NCBI GenBank assembly: GCA_963756025.1
Contig: CAVWMF010000008.1
Location: 310,001-374,000, forward strand
Direction of reading: 5' to 3'
Length of the DNA: 64,000 nt
Source: Bog-473 sp963756025
Lineage (GTDB): Bacteria; Actinomycetota; Acidimicrobiia; Acidimicrobiales; RAAP-2
Shown: positions 42,717-51,829 of the stretch, piece after piece
Layout: each line of letters starts with the position of its first letter
How positions within the stretch are numbered: position 1 is the stretch's first letter
Made by a program: the position numbers and the translations under genes
The notes under the pieces: model-generated
The model's database searches: none
Told to the model about the DNA's origin: nothing
Seen by the model: the letters and a program-made list of their open reading frames with translations, nothing else

Positions 42717-43838
42717 TCAGCCCTCGAGGAGGGCGAACCCGGGCACCCGGTCCCGGCACATTTCGTAAAGGACGGGATTGGAGCATTCGAGGAGGCCGAT
42801 CGTCTGTTCGCCGTCGCACGTGGCGATGACCAGGTGGTCGTCGAACCCGGCGATCCGTTGGCGGACGGCCGGGTCTCGCACGTCAAAGCTTTCTCCTCTG
42901 ACCATCTGGCCTCCCCCGTACGTTCCCTGAAACCAGTTTTCATCGGGCGTGCCGTTCTGATCGGGACCCATGTACATCCCACAACGCAGATAGGCCACCC
43001 GGTTCCCGATCTGCTCGTAGGTGATCTCCTTCACGGTGCCATCGGCGAAGCGGCTTTGGATCACCCCACCTCTCAGGTGCTTGGTCTCGGGATCGAAGCG
43101 CATCTTGTTGGAGAACGGAGTGACCATCTCGGCCCCCGGGTGCCTGGCGTCGCCGATGTTGCGCAGGCACCGCCAGCCCCAGATCGACCAGTCGGAGAAT
43201 TCGACCCACTGCCCGAGGTGTGAACTCCGCGCCTGTGGCTGGAGATGTCCCGGTCCGCCGACTCCGTTGCGGATACCCCAGTGATGGTCGCGGCTGCCCC
43301 GGGCCGACCCGGACGAAAGGGTGATGCGCTTCCCGCGGATCGTCACGTCACCCTCGATGCGCCCGAAGCCCTCGTACCCTGCGGTAGGGAGCGCCGGCCT
43401 CCCTTCATGGCTCGTGTGCATCCCGGCGCCCCCCATGCGGTGGAAGACGGCGCGCTTGGTGTCGTGCCATCTGAGGTCGACCGTCAGCTCCTGCGCGTTG
43501 TCCCCGACCGTCAGCCGCCACTCGCGGAATGGCTCGATCACCTCGCCGCGGACCGGCCCGGACCCGATGTCGGTCCGGTCGTCCTCCAGCACCCGGTGCG
43601 CCCTGACGGTCGTGTGGGTGTCCTCGTGCACGAGGATGGCGAAGGCATCGGCGGTGCCCAGGTTCGGATAGAAGCCGAAACCGACCACCAGGAGCACGTC
43701 CTGCGCCGCATCGGCGGCCGTGAACCAGTACCGCTCGTAGGCCCGTGGATCCGACGTGCCGAGAATGCGGAGGGGCTCGGGGATCTGATGGATGGGGTAC
43801 TCGTCGAACCCACTCATCGGGCTGTGTTCAGACTTCAT
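42717..43838 (-). CDS. Lipocalin-like (DUF7064/CrtC-type) protein
   Basis: 373 aa from ATG 43838. Beta-rich, with many Trp/Gly turns: EYPIHQIPEPLRILGTSDPR, RYWFTAADAAQDVLLVVGFG, RGSRDHHWGIRNGVGGPGHL and WVEFSDWSIWGWRCL. Similar proteins in actinobacterial steroid/terpenoid clusters are annotated as hydroxyneurosporene-synthase-like or DUF7064. Function unknown. It ends 11 bp before the phosphotransferase gene start and shares its transcript. Confidence 0.7.
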   Translation of the reverse strand: MKSEHSPMSGFDEYPIHQIPEPLRILGTSDPRAYERYWFTAADAAQDVLLVVGFGFYPNLGTADAFAILVHEDTHTTVRAHRVLEDDRTDIGSGPVRGEVIEPFREWRLTVGDNAQELTVDLRWHDTKRAVFHRMGGAGMHTSHEGRPALPTAGYEGFGRIEGDVTIRGKRITLSSGSARGSRDHHWGIRNGVGGPGHLQPQARSSHLGQWVEFSDWSIWGWRCLRNIGDARHPGAEMVTPFSNKMRFDPETKHLRGGVIQSRFADGTVKEITYEQIGNRVAYLRCGMYMGPDQNGTPDENWFQGTYGGGQMVRGESFDVRDPAVRQRIAGFDDHLVIATCDGEQTIGLLECSNPVLYEMCRDRVPGFALLEG

Positions 43839-43897
43839 GCGTGACCGTCCCCCTGCTGCGAGTGCACCATCAACGTACCAAGGCTGAAGGAGGAGCC

Positions 43898-45274
43898 TCA
43901 GCGGGGATGGATCGTTCCGGAGCCCTGCGCCTCCTTGTAGGCGCTGATCACGCGATGTCGGGCAAAGTCGTGGTCGATGATCGGGTGGGGGTAGGACGTT
44001 CCGAGCGTCACGCCCGCTGCGGCCAGGTCCATCGTCGGCGCTGTCCACGGGGCATGGATCCACGGCACCGGGACGTGGGCCAGCTCAGGTACGAACGCCC
44101 GGATGTACGCGCCGTCCGGATCGAACTTGCCCGACTGCACGACGGGATTGAAGACGCGGAAGTAGGGAGCGGCATCCGGTCCGGTGCCGGCGACCCATTG
44201 CCAGTTGCCCGCGTTCTGTGCGATGTCCGCATCGACCAGGACCCGCCGGAACCAGCGCTCGCCGATTCGCCAGTCGACCAGAAGATCCTTGACGAGGAAG
44301 GAGGCGGTGACCATGCGGACGCGGTTGTGCATCCAACCCGTGGTCGCCAGCTGCCGCATGCCGGCATCGACGAGCGGGTAGCCGGTGCGGCCTTCCCGCC
44401 AGGCCATGATGTCGGCGGGATCGTTCTCCCAGGCGACGCCGTCGAACTCGGGTCGTAGGGCTGTGTCGACCATCGAAGGCTCCTCCCACAAGAGATGGGC
44501 ATACCAGTCCCGCCAGGCCAGCTGACGGACGAACGAAGCCCTGCCTTTGGTCGAGGTGCCGATCGCGTCGGCCACGGCACCGGGCGCCAGCACGCCGAAG
44601 CGCAGATCGGCCGAAAGCTGGGATGTGCCGTCCACGGCGGGAATGTCCCGGGTGCCGTCGTACTCGTCGACCCGCCGGACGAATGCGCGCAGTCGTCGCC
44701 ACGCCGCCTCTTCGCCGCCACGTTGGAAGGGCGGACCCGCGAGCGCCGGAACGCCGTCGCCGGGATCGTCGTCGAGGACCGCAGACCCGTTTCGTGACCA
44801 TGTGGGCCGTGTGGCGCGACTCCACTTGGTGGCGAAGGGGGTGAAGACCCGTGAGACCCGCCCGGTCGACGCGAGCAGTGATCCCGGAGGGTGGACCAGA
44901 TTGCCCCAGAATTGTTCGAACGAGCCTCCGAACCGTGCGCCGACGGCGTGATCGCGTCGTCGGGCGTAGGGGGTCACGTCCGCGTTGCTGCACAGGAGCT
45001 CGGCCCCGAGGGACTCGGTGATAGCGGGAACGAGGGTCGTCGGCGACCCCGATCGCACGAGGAGCCGCCCGCCGGACCGCCGCAGGGTCGCGTCGAGCGC
45101 AGCGAGATGTGCCATCAGCTGTGTTCGCCGGAATGCGCCGCATCCCTTCAACAGCGCGGGGTCGAGGACGTAGAGGGCGGTGACGCGATCCGCCCCGGCG
45201 GTGGCGGCGGCCCAGGCCGGGTTGTCCCTCAGGCGCAAGTCCCGACGGAACCAGACGACAGCACGTGACGTCAC
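43898..45274 (-). CDS. phr: Deoxyribodipyrimidine photolyase
   Basis: 458 aa from GTG 45274, which overlaps the SDR stop by GTGA. Blue-light FAD enzyme that splits pyrimidine dimers. N-terminal photolyase domain: AVVWFRRDLRLRDNPAWAAA, ALYVLDPALLKGCGAFRRTQ. C-terminal FAD domain: SFVRQLAWRDWYAHLLWEEP, FDGVAWENDPADIMAWREGR, TGYPLVDAGMRQLATTGWMH and DADIAQNAGNWQWVAGTGPD. Class I CPD type. It is the last gene of the SDR-photolyase pair on this strand, just downstream of the B12-type regulator. Confidence 0.95.
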   Translation of the reverse strand: MTSRAVVWFRRDLRLRDNPAWAAATAGADRVTALYVLDPALLKGCGAFRRTQLMAHLAALDATLRRSGGRLLVRSGSPTTLVPAITESLGAELLCSNADVTPYARRRDHAVGARFGGSFEQFWGNLVHPPGSLLASTGRVSRVFTPFATKWSRATRPTWSRNGSAVLDDDPGDGVPALAGPPFQRGGEEAAWRRLRAFVRRVDEYDGTRDIPAVDGTSQLSADLRFGVLAPGAVADAIGTSTKGRASFVRQLAWRDWYAHLLWEEPSMVDTALRPEFDGVAWENDPADIMAWREGRTGYPLVDAGMRQLATTGWMHNRVRMVTASFLVKDLLVDWRIGERWFRRVLVDADIAQNAGNWQWVAGTGPDAAPYFRVFNPVVQSGKFDPDGAYIRAFVPELAHVPVPWIHAPWTAPTMDLAAAGVTLGTSYPHPIIDHDFARHRVISAYKEAQGSGTIHPR

Positions 45275-46305
45275 GGCGTGCCGAATTGCGCACCGGTTTC
45301 CAAGCGACGGGCGCAGAATTGCCAGAGCGCTTCGCCGTCGCCCCGGCGTTGCGCCGGAGTGCGATATGTCGTCGGGAGGTGGTACTCCGAACGGCGGCGC
45401 CGGTCCAACCAGATGCCCCCGGTTCGCGGTGGGGGCGGAGCGTCGTGCCGTGGCCCATCCGCAGCCAGCCACGTCACCGTGTCCGCCCCTTGGCCCGGCG
45501 TCCGCAGGGCCGGCCCGAGCCGAGCGAATCGGGGGAGCCCGGTAGCCAGTCCGGGCGTGTCCACCCACCCCGGATGCATGGCGTAACTGGCAACGCCGTC
45601 AGGACCCCAGCGACGGTCCCATTCGTGGGCGAGCACCACCTGTGCCCGTTTGGCGCGGGCGTACGCGGTGGCCCCCCGGTAGCCGTCCGCGCTGACCTCG
45701 AGGCGAGCGAGGTCGAAACGCTGGGTGTACATCCCACCCGACGACACCGTGACGATGACCGAGGAGGAAGCCCGCCGGAGGAGAGGCGAGAGCAGGCCAG
45801 TGAGGAGAAACGGGGCGAGAACGTGCGTGGCCAAGGTGAGCTCGGTGCCGTCGGCCGCCCTCCGGTAGTCCCCGAACAGCGCGCCGGCACAGTGGACGAG
45901 CCCGTCCAGATGATCTTCGGACGCAGCCAAGCGGTCCGTGAACCCCATGACGGCGTCGGAATCAACGAGATCCAGAGGAGCGGTGACGATCCGACCGGCG
46001 CCGTGGAAGGCTATGGCCGATCGCCGGACGGCCGCCAGCCGCGTTTCGTCGCGTCCGACGAGCACGAGGCCGGCTCCCAGTTGTGCGAGGGCGAGGGCCG
46101 ACGCCCGGCCGATGCCCGACGAGGCACCGGTCACGACGATGACCTTGCCGTCGAGTCGCGGAGGTGTGGTCCACGCCTCCATCCGGCTGCGCAGTGCGAA
46201 CCCGAGACGGGAGAAGCTCCCGACGACGGTCGCTTCGAGCAGACCGTCAGCCCCTGCCGCCAGGGCTTGTCGTGGGTCGGGAAATCGGCCTGCTTCAGGC
46301 GACAC
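45271..46305 (-). CDS. Short-chain dehydrogenase/reductase
   Basis: 344 aa from GTG 46305, with its 5' end overlapping the regulator gene by 11 bp. NAD(P) motif VIVVTGASSGIGRASALALA (about residue 55), VHCAGAL, and catalytic Tyr/Lys in YRGATAYARAKRAQVVLAHE. Extended C-terminus (ARLEVSADGY and onward). SDR genes of this type sit beside photolyase and B12-type regulators in light-induced clusters; the substrate is unknown. Confidence 0.88.
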   Translation of the reverse strand: MSPEAGRFPDPRQALAAGADGLLEATVVGSFSRLGFALRSRMEAWTTPPRLDGKVIVVTGASSGIGRASALALAQLGAGLVLVGRDETRLAAVRRSAIAFHGAGRIVTAPLDLVDSDAVMGFTDRLAASEDHLDGLVHCAGALFGDYRRAADGTELTLATHVLAPFLLTGLLSPLLRRASSSVIVTVSSGGMYTQRFDLARLEVSADGYRGATAYARAKRAQVVLAHEWDRRWGPDGVASYAMHPGWVDTPGLATGLPRFARLGPALRTPGQGADTVTWLAADGPRHDAPPPPRTGGIWLDRRRRSEYHLPTTYRTPAQRRGDGEALWQFCARRLETGAQFGTP

Positions 46306-47161
46306 TGTTGCGGGCTCGCTCGCGGCTCGAACGGGCGATGCCCTCTACCGCTTCGACGGCGGCGTCGGGACCGGGGCCGGTCCAGACGTCCGCACCCAAC
46401 TCGAGGGAGTGTGCCTCTGAACGAATGCCCGGACCGCCGAGGAAGATGGTGACATCGGGCACCGCACCCCGCACCGACCGCACCGACGAAGCCACTTCGG
46501 CCTCCAGACCACCCGTGGTCGAAACGATGCCCACCGCGAGGAGGCCGTCCGCAAGGGCGACAGCTTCCGCCAGGGCATCGGCCGGTGTATTGCCCCCGAG
46601 TTCGAGTACCTCGAAGGCCCGCCAACGCAGAAGGTCAGCGACGATGGCTATCGGGAGCGTGTGCAGATCGCCTGCTGGCGCAGCGAGCGCGATGGCACCA
46701 CGACTCTTGCCGCGGCGCCCGAACTGCAGACCCAGGTGACCGATCAGTCGCTGGGCGACGGCCGTCGCTCTGTGCTCATTTGCCACGGATATCTCTCCAC
46801 TGGCCCAACGTTCCCCGATAGAACGGAGAGCCGGGACGAGCAGTTCTTCCAGAACCCCGCTGGGATCAAGACCGCCTTCGAGCTGGCTCTTCACGAGCCA
46901 CCAGGCGCCCGGGCCATCACCGGCCAGCATCCGCTGCTCGAGTGCTTTGCCGTCAGCCCGGGATCTCGCAGCACCACGCCGCGCCCGCTTGGCCGAGGGA
47001 CTGCGCAGGGCCTGCAGGTCGACCGCCCGAATCCTCCACTCAGCCCCTTCCCGGGTGGCCGGCAACCGCCCTTGCCGGATGTAGCGGTAGGCCGTCATGT
47101 AGTGCACGCCGAGCTGGTCGGCAGCCTCTTGCAAGGTCATTGTTCTCGGGCCGCCGGTCAC
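46295..47161 (-). CDS. Light-responsive B12-binding transcriptional regulator (CarH/LitR type)
   Basis: 288 aa from GTG 47161. The N-terminal helix-turn-helix (1-50: LQEAADQLGVHYMTAYRYIR) is excisionase/MerR-like. A four-helix bundle (about 75-145) holds W119 and E129-H130 with the W-x9-EH spacing of CarH. The Rossmann-type B12 domain (about 155-280) has AGDLHTLP, with H167 as lower cobalt ligand (DxHxxP instead of DxHxxG). Such proteins repress in the dark with adenosylcobalamin and release DNA in light. It is flanked on both sides by genes expected in a light/photo-oxidative regulon. Confidence 0.83.
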   Translation of the reverse strand: MTGGPRTMTLQEAADQLGVHYMTAYRYIRQGRLPATREGAEWRIRAVDLQALRSPSAKRARRGAARSRADGKALEQRMLAGDGPGAWWLVKSQLEGGLDPSGVLEELLVPALRSIGERWASGEISVANEHRATAVAQRLIGHLGLQFGRRGKSRGAIALAAPAGDLHTLPIAIVADLLRWRAFEVLELGGNTPADALAEAVALADGLLAVGIVSTTGGLEAEVASSVRSVRGAVPDVTIFLGGPGIRSEAHSLELGADVWTGPGPDAAVEAVEGIARSSRERARNSVA

Positions 47162-47170
47162 GGCCTCGAT

Positions 47171-47182
47171 TTTAGCACTAAA
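47171..47182. promoter_or_regulatory. Operator-like inverted repeat over divergent -10 elements
   Basis: TTTAG-CA-CTAAA is a perfect inverted repeat. It covers TAAAAT (47174-47169, minus), a -10 seven bases before the regulator GTG, and TAAAGT (47179-47184, plus), a -10 for the amine-oxidase operon. One repressor bound here would block both directions. Confidence 0.55.
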
Positions 47183-47199
47183 GTCATGCAGATGGCTGA

Positions 47200-48501
47200 A
47201 TGTCGATGCGGGAAGGCGGGCTCTTGACGGAACGGGTACGGGCCGGGAGGCAGCGCGTCGCGGTGGTCGGTGCGGGCGTCGCCGGCCTCACGGCGGCGTA
47301 CCTTCTCCAGGACAGCTTCGATGTCACGCTCTATGAGGCGGAGGACCGACTCGGCGGCCACGCCCATACGCACCATGTCGTCACGCCGGACGCCGGAACG
47401 ATCCCGGTGGATTCGGGATTCATCGTGTACAACGATTCGACATATCCGCTCTTCCGGAGGCTGCTGGGCGAACTCGGTGTGCCGACGCAAGCGACCGAGA
47501 TGAGCATGTCGATCCGCTGCGACGGGTGCGGCCTCGAATACGCAGGAGGCCGCGGCATGAGCGGCGTCCTGGCGCGACCCCGGTCGGTCGTCACGCCCTC
47601 TTTCGTGAAGATGCTCGTCGAGATCAAGCGGTTCTACCGCCGGGCGCAGGTGACGATCGCAGAGGGGGACGACAGGCTCACCTTGCGTGAATTCCTGGTC
47701 GAAGCGAAATTCTCCAGTTATTTCATTCGCCACTTCATGGTTCCGGTGGTTTCATCGGTATGGTCTGCCGGCACCGCTGCCGCCCTGGACTACCCGGCCC
47801 GCTATCTGTTCATCTTCCTCGACAATCACGGCATGCTGTCGGTTGCCGGATCACCGCAATGGCGGACGATCACGGGAGGCTCCCGGATTTACGTCGAACG
47901 ACTCGCCAAAGAGTTGCATGCGGTCCACACGGCGACGCCCGTCCGCTCCGTCTCCCGGAGTGCCGGCCTCGTCGAGATTCACGATGACTGCGACGACGTG
48001 GCGAGATTCGACCGCGTGGTGATGGCGACGCACGCAGATGATGCACTACGCCTTCTGGCCTACCCGACGACCCGGGAGAGAGCGGTGCTGAGCGCGTTCG
48101 GGTACTCCACGAATGTGACCTATCTCCACGCGGACGAAAGTGTGCTGCCGCGGGTGACGAGGGCCAGGAGCTCGTGGAACTATCTCCTGCCCGACTGTGA
48201 CGCAGACGTGGAAGGTGTCCTCGTTTCTTACGACATGAACCGGTTGCAGTCACTCCCGTCCGGAACCCCCCACCTCGTCACGCTCAACGCCACCGCACGG
48301 ATCGATCCGGAGCTCGTCATCGCCCGCATGGTCTACGAGCACCCGATATACACCCTGGCCTCGGTGGCGGCGCAGCGACATCTCCCGGCCCTCAACGACG
48401 GCACGATCGCCTTTGCCGGGGCTTATCACGGCTGGGGTTTCCACGAAGACGGCTGTCGCTCCGGTGTGGCCGCCGCGGCCTCCTTGGGGGCGAAGTGGTG
48501 A
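47200..48501 (+). CDS. FAD-dependent amine oxidase-type oxidoreductase
   Basis: 433 aa from ATG 47200; an ATG at 47206 or TTG at 47224 (with AAGGCGGG) are alternatives. FAD motif VAVVGAGVAGLTAAYLLQ, then YEAEDRLGGHAHTHHVV, C-terminal FAD-binding FAGAYHGWGFHEDGCRSG. It belongs to the NAD(P)-binding/FAD proteins that accompany DUF1365 and CFA synthase, like UfaO-type genes for furan fatty acids in Rhodobacter, which is a family-level inference. First gene of a five-gene operon whose starts overlap stops. Confidence 0.87.
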   Translation: MSMREGGLLTERVRAGRQRVAVVGAGVAGLTAAYLLQDSFDVTLYEAEDRLGGHAHTHHVVTPDAGTIPVDSGFIVYNDSTYPLFRRLLGELGVPTQATEMSMSIRCDGCGLEYAGGRGMSGVLARPRSVVTPSFVKMLVEIKRFYRRAQVTIAEGDDRLTLREFLVEAKFSSYFIRHFMVPVVSSVWSAGTAAALDYPARYLFIFLDNHGMLSVAGSPQWRTITGGSRIYVERLAKELHAVHTATPVRSVSRSAGLVEIHDDCDDVARFDRVVMATHADDALRLLAYPTTRERAVLSAFGYSTNVTYLHADESVLPRVTRARSSWNYLLPDCDADVEGVLVSYDMNRLQSLPSGTPHLVTLNATARIDPELVIARMVYEHPIYTLASVAAQRHLPALNDGTIAFAGAYHGWGFHEDGCRSGVAAAASLGAKW

Positions 48502-49169
48502 GCCCGGCACTCGAGCTTCCCGCTCTGTACGAGGCGGACGTCGCCCATACCCGGGGCTCCCCGCTGCGGCATCAGTTTGCCTACCGGGCGTCGTACTGGT
48601 TGGTGGACTTCGACGAGCTGCCGCAGCCGCAGGGTTTCGCGCGCTGGTTCGTGCGCATCAGGCGCCGGGACCACCTGGACATCCGGGGTCTTCTCGGAGA
48701 GCGCGGGATCACCGCCTCCCGCATCGTGATGCTGACAGGTGCACGCACGCTCGGCTACGCCTTCAATCCGATCACGGTGTACTGGTGCTTCGATGAAGCC
48801 GACAGGCAAATTGCCGTCGTGACCGAGGTGCACAACACGTACGGTGAGCGCCACGCGTACGTGCTCGAACCGGGCGGCGACAATGAGGCGGAAGTCGCCA
48901 AGGTGCTGTACGTGTCGCCGTTCAACGCGGTCGACGGAATCTATCGGATCAAGGTCGATTCGCCCGGCTCCACGCTGGGTATCTCGGTGACACTCGAACG
49001 AGGAGGAGAGGTGCCGTTCGTGGCAACGTTGCGAGGGAGACGACAGTCGATCACCCCGAAGACGGTCATTCTGTCCGCCGTGCGTCATTCCGGCGCGCGG
49101 ACGCGGCTGCTGATCCAGTGGCAAGGGCTGCGCCTGTGGGGCCGTGGGCTCAAGGTGGTACCGCGATGA
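48498..49169 (+). CDS. DUF1365 family protein
   Basis: 223 aa from GTG 48498, overlapping the previous stop by GTGA. Typical blocks: GSPLRHQFAYRASYWLVDFD, IVMLTGARTLGYAFNPITVYW, VVTEVHNTYGERHAYVL and VSPFNAVDGIYRIKV. Ends by ATGA overlap with the CFA synthase start. DUF1365 proteins always accompany the amine oxidase/CFA pair; function is thought to lie in fatty-acid modification but is not established. Confidence 0.9.
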   Translation: MSPALELPALYEADVAHTRGSPLRHQFAYRASYWLVDFDELPQPQGFARWFVRIRRRDHLDIRGLLGERGITASRIVMLTGARTLGYAFNPITVYWCFDEADRQIAVVTEVHNTYGERHAYVLEPGGDNEAEVAKVLYVSPFNAVDGIYRIKVDSPGSTLGISVTLERGGEVPFVATLRGRRQSITPKTVILSAVRHSGARTRLLIQWQGLRLWGRGLKVVPR

Positions 49170-50440
49170 GCTCGTCACTCGACACGGGAATGGAGAACCC
49201 CTTCCTTGCCGTCGATGCGGAACGCTGGCCTGCGTTGGCCGAGCCCAGGCGGGCGCCGCTCCGGGCCGCACTGGCCAAACTGGTCATTCGACGAGCGGTC
49301 GGGCGTGCCGGACTCCACCTGACATTCCCCGATGGGACTTCACTGGGGCCGAAAGGGGGTCCGTTGATGGAAGTCCGGCGTCCCGATGCGTTCTTCACCC
49401 GGCTGGGACGTGAGGGCAAGATCGGCTTCGGCGAGGCCTATATGGCCGGCGATTGGGATGCCCCGTATCTCGTCGATGTGCTCGAAGCCATGGCCCGGCA
49501 GATCGACACGCTCGTTCCTCCCAAGGTGCAGTGGGTACGCCGGGTCTATGAACACCGGCACCCGGCGCAGGAGGACAACGACCGTGACGGGGCCCGCCGC
49601 AATATCGCTCGTCACTATGACCTCTCCAACGACCTGTTCGCGGCGTTCTTGGACGAGTCGATGACCTACTCGTCCGCCCTCTTCGTGGAGGGAGCCGAGG
49701 AGTCGTTGGCCGAAGCGCAGGCCAGAAAGATCGATCGCCTCCTTGACGCCACCGGCGTCCGTTCCGGGTCGCGCGTTCTGGAGATCGGTACGGGCTGGGG
49801 CGCCTTGGCCCTGCGCGCGGCGCGGCGGGGGGCCCGCGTGACGACGGTGACGCTGTCAGAGGAACAAGCGGCGCTGGCCCGCGAGCGCATCGAACGGTCC
49901 GGCGTGTCGCACGCCGTTGACATCCGCGTCGAGGACTATCGGGATGTGACGGGCCAATACGACGCTGTGCTGAGCGTGGAGATGATAGAGGCGGTCGGCG
50001 AGCGGTGGTGGGCCGAGTACTTCCGCACCCTCGAAGAGAGGTTGGCACCGTCGGGTCGCATCGGTCTGCAGACGATCCTGATGGACCACGACCGGTTACT
50101 GGCCACCAAGGCCTCTTGGACGTGGATCCACAAGTACATATTCCCGGGCGGTGTGATTCCTTCGGCGCAGGCGATACGACAGACGATCAGCGAGCACACC
50201 ACGCTCGAGGTCGTCGACCAGATGAACTTCGGGGAGAGCTATGCCATCACGCTGCGGCGTTGGCGCGACCTGTTCGACGCCAGAGCCGAGCGGATCGACC
50301 AGCTCGGCTTTGACGGCACCTTTCGGAGAATGTGGGACTTCTACCTGGCCTACAGCGAAGCGGGCTTTCGCAGCGGGTATCTCGATGTGGCGCAGTTCGT
50401 TCTGGCCCGCGGCGCGTTACCCTTGCGAAAGGGCAGGTGA
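49166..50440 (+). CDS. cfa: Cyclopropane-fatty-acid synthase-type methyltransferase
   Basis: 424 aa from ATG 49166. It adds a methylene or methyl group from SAM to an unsaturated membrane phospholipid. Motifs: KIGFGEAYMAGDWDAPYLVD, ARRNIARHYDLSNDLFAAFL, YSSALFVEGAEESLAEAQ, SAM site EIGTGWGALALRAARRGARV and VEMIEAVGERWWAEYFRTLE. In singlet-oxygen/light-regulated clusters such enzymes make cyclopropane or methylated precursors for furan fatty acids. Co-translated with DUF1365. Confidence 0.92.
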   Translation: MSSSLDTGMENPFLAVDAERWPALAEPRRAPLRAALAKLVIRRAVGRAGLHLTFPDGTSLGPKGGPLMEVRRPDAFFTRLGREGKIGFGEAYMAGDWDAPYLVDVLEAMARQIDTLVPPKVQWVRRVYEHRHPAQEDNDRDGARRNIARHYDLSNDLFAAFLDESMTYSSALFVEGAEESLAEAQARKIDRLLDATGVRSGSRVLEIGTGWGALALRAARRGARVTTVTLSEEQAALARERIERSGVSHAVDIRVEDYRDVTGQYDAVLSVEMIEAVGERWWAEYFRTLEERLAPSGRIGLQTILMDHDRLLATKASWTWIHKYIFPGGVIPSAQAIRQTISEHTTLEVVDQMNFGESYAITLRRWRDLFDARAERIDQLGFDGTFRRMWDFYLAYSEAGFRSGYLDVAQFVLARGALPLRKGR

Positions 50441-50447
50441 GCGGACC

Positions 50448-50922
50448 ATGGTGACGGTGCGGGTGTCGGAAATGATCTCGGCGGAGCGCCACCTCGTGTG
50501 GTCGGAGTTGGCGCGGATCGAAGACCATGTCGAGTGGATGATGGATGCGACGGCCATCCGCTTCCTGGGCCCCACACGCGTCGGGAGTCGGCACAAGGTT
50601 CGAGTGCGATACCAAGGTCGGTCCGATCCGGCTCACCGATGTCATGGAGATCACGGAGTGGGAAGACTCCGAAGCCATGGGAGTGCGGCACCTCGGGGCG
50701 GTCAGCGGTTCGGGCCGGTTCACACTCACCGACGCCGCGGGACCGGCCACGCTCATTTCATGGGAGGAGCAGCTGAGCTTTCCGTGGTGGTTGGGGTCGA
50801 CCGCGGGGGCGCGGCTGGCGCAGCCCGTCTTCACCGCGTTGTGGAGGGGGAACCTGCGCCGCTTGGGCCGTCGGGTCACCGCGGCGGGCCCGCATCCTGC
50901 GCCGGGAGAGGCACGCCCGTGA
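50448..50922 (+). CDS. SRPBCC (START-like) family protein, frameshifted near 50600
   Basis: About 158 aa when one base is removed. First frame: MVTVRVSEMISAERHLVWSE, IEDHVEWMMDATAIRFLG. After about 50583 the frame is VGTRFECDTKVGPIRLTDVM, WEDSEAMGVRHLGAV, ISWEEQLSFPWWLGSTAG. The break sits in GTCGGGAGTCGG, where dropping one G restores the reading. The stop overlaps the next start by GTGA. These small hydrophobic-pocket proteins sit beside DUF1365/CFA in related clusters. Confidence 0.72.
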
Positions 50923-51818
50923 GGATCGCCGTGACGGGGTCGGGGGGCCTCATAGGGTCTTCGTTGGTCCCCTACCTCCGCGCGGAAGGCCACGAGGTCA
51001 TCCCCATCGTCCGCGGGGCGGCCACGGGCGACGAAATCTCATGGGACCCCGAAAAGGGCACCATCGACTTCGACAAGCTGCAGGGCATGGACGGCGTCGT
51101 GCATCTCGCCGGGGCCGGGGTGGGCAATCGTCGATGGTCCCCCGGCTACAAGCAGTCGATCCTTTCGAGCCGGGTCGACGGGACGACGACGCTGGCCGAG
51201 GCGGTGGCGAATTTGCCGCATCCGCCCTCGGTCATGGTCAGTGCGTCGGCCGTGGGCTACTACGGAAGTCGCGGCGACGAGGTCCTGACCGAGGATGCGG
51301 GCAACGGATCCGGCTTCCTGGCTGATGTCTGCGCGCAGTGGGAGGCGGCAACGGTCCCGGCTACGTCCGCGGGCATACGGGTGGTGACGATGCGCACCGG
51401 TGTCGTGTTGAGCGGCGCCGGAGGTGCGCTGAAGAAGCAGCTGCCGCCGTTCAAGCTCGGCCTGGGCGCCCGTCTCGGCCGCGGCTCACAGCAGCTCAGC
51501 TGGATCACACGCCGCGACGTCGTCACTGCCGTCTCCCTGCTGCTGCGCGACACGACGCTGACCGGTCCCTTCAACCTCACCGCCCCCAATCCCGTCTCGA
51601 ATGCGAGGTTCACCAAGGAGTTGGGGCGGGCCCTGCACCGGCCCGCCCGCCTGGTCATACCCGAGAAGGTCATCCGCGTGGCACTGGGCGACGAAATGGC
51701 AGCCGAGTTCCTCCTGGCGTCCCAGCGCGCCGTACCCCGCCGACTTCTCGCCGCAGGGTTCTCCTTCGCCGATCCGACCCTTCCCGAAGCGCTGGTCACG
51801 GCACTCCGGGATCGCTGA
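50919..51818 (+). CDS. TIGR01777 family NAD-dependent epimerase/SDR
   Basis: 299 aa from GTG 50919. Extended SDR: AVTGSGGLIGSSLVPYLRAE, MDGVVHLAGAGVGNRRW, VMVSASAVGYYGSRGDEV (Tyr of the YxxxK-like centre) and C-terminal domain PEKVIRVALGDEMAAEFLLA. Family members often fuse or neighbour SRPBCC proteins, as here. Last gene of the light-type operon. It converges on the amidohydrolase gene with a 12-bp gap. Confidence 0.9.
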   Translation: MRIAVTGSGGLIGSSLVPYLRAEGHEVIPIVRGAATGDEISWDPEKGTIDFDKLQGMDGVVHLAGAGVGNRRWSPGYKQSILSSRVDGTTTLAEAVANLPHPPSVMVSASAVGYYGSRGDEVLTEDAGNGSGFLADVCAQWEAATVPATSAGIRVVTMRTGVVLSGAGGALKKQLPPFKLGLGARLGRGSQQLSWITRRDVVTAVSLLLRDTTLTGPFNLTAPNPVSNARFTKELGRALHRPARLVIPEKVIRVALGDEMAAEFLLASQRAVPRRLLAAGFSFADPTLPEALVTALRDR

Positions 51819-51829
51819 CGCCGTCGGAG

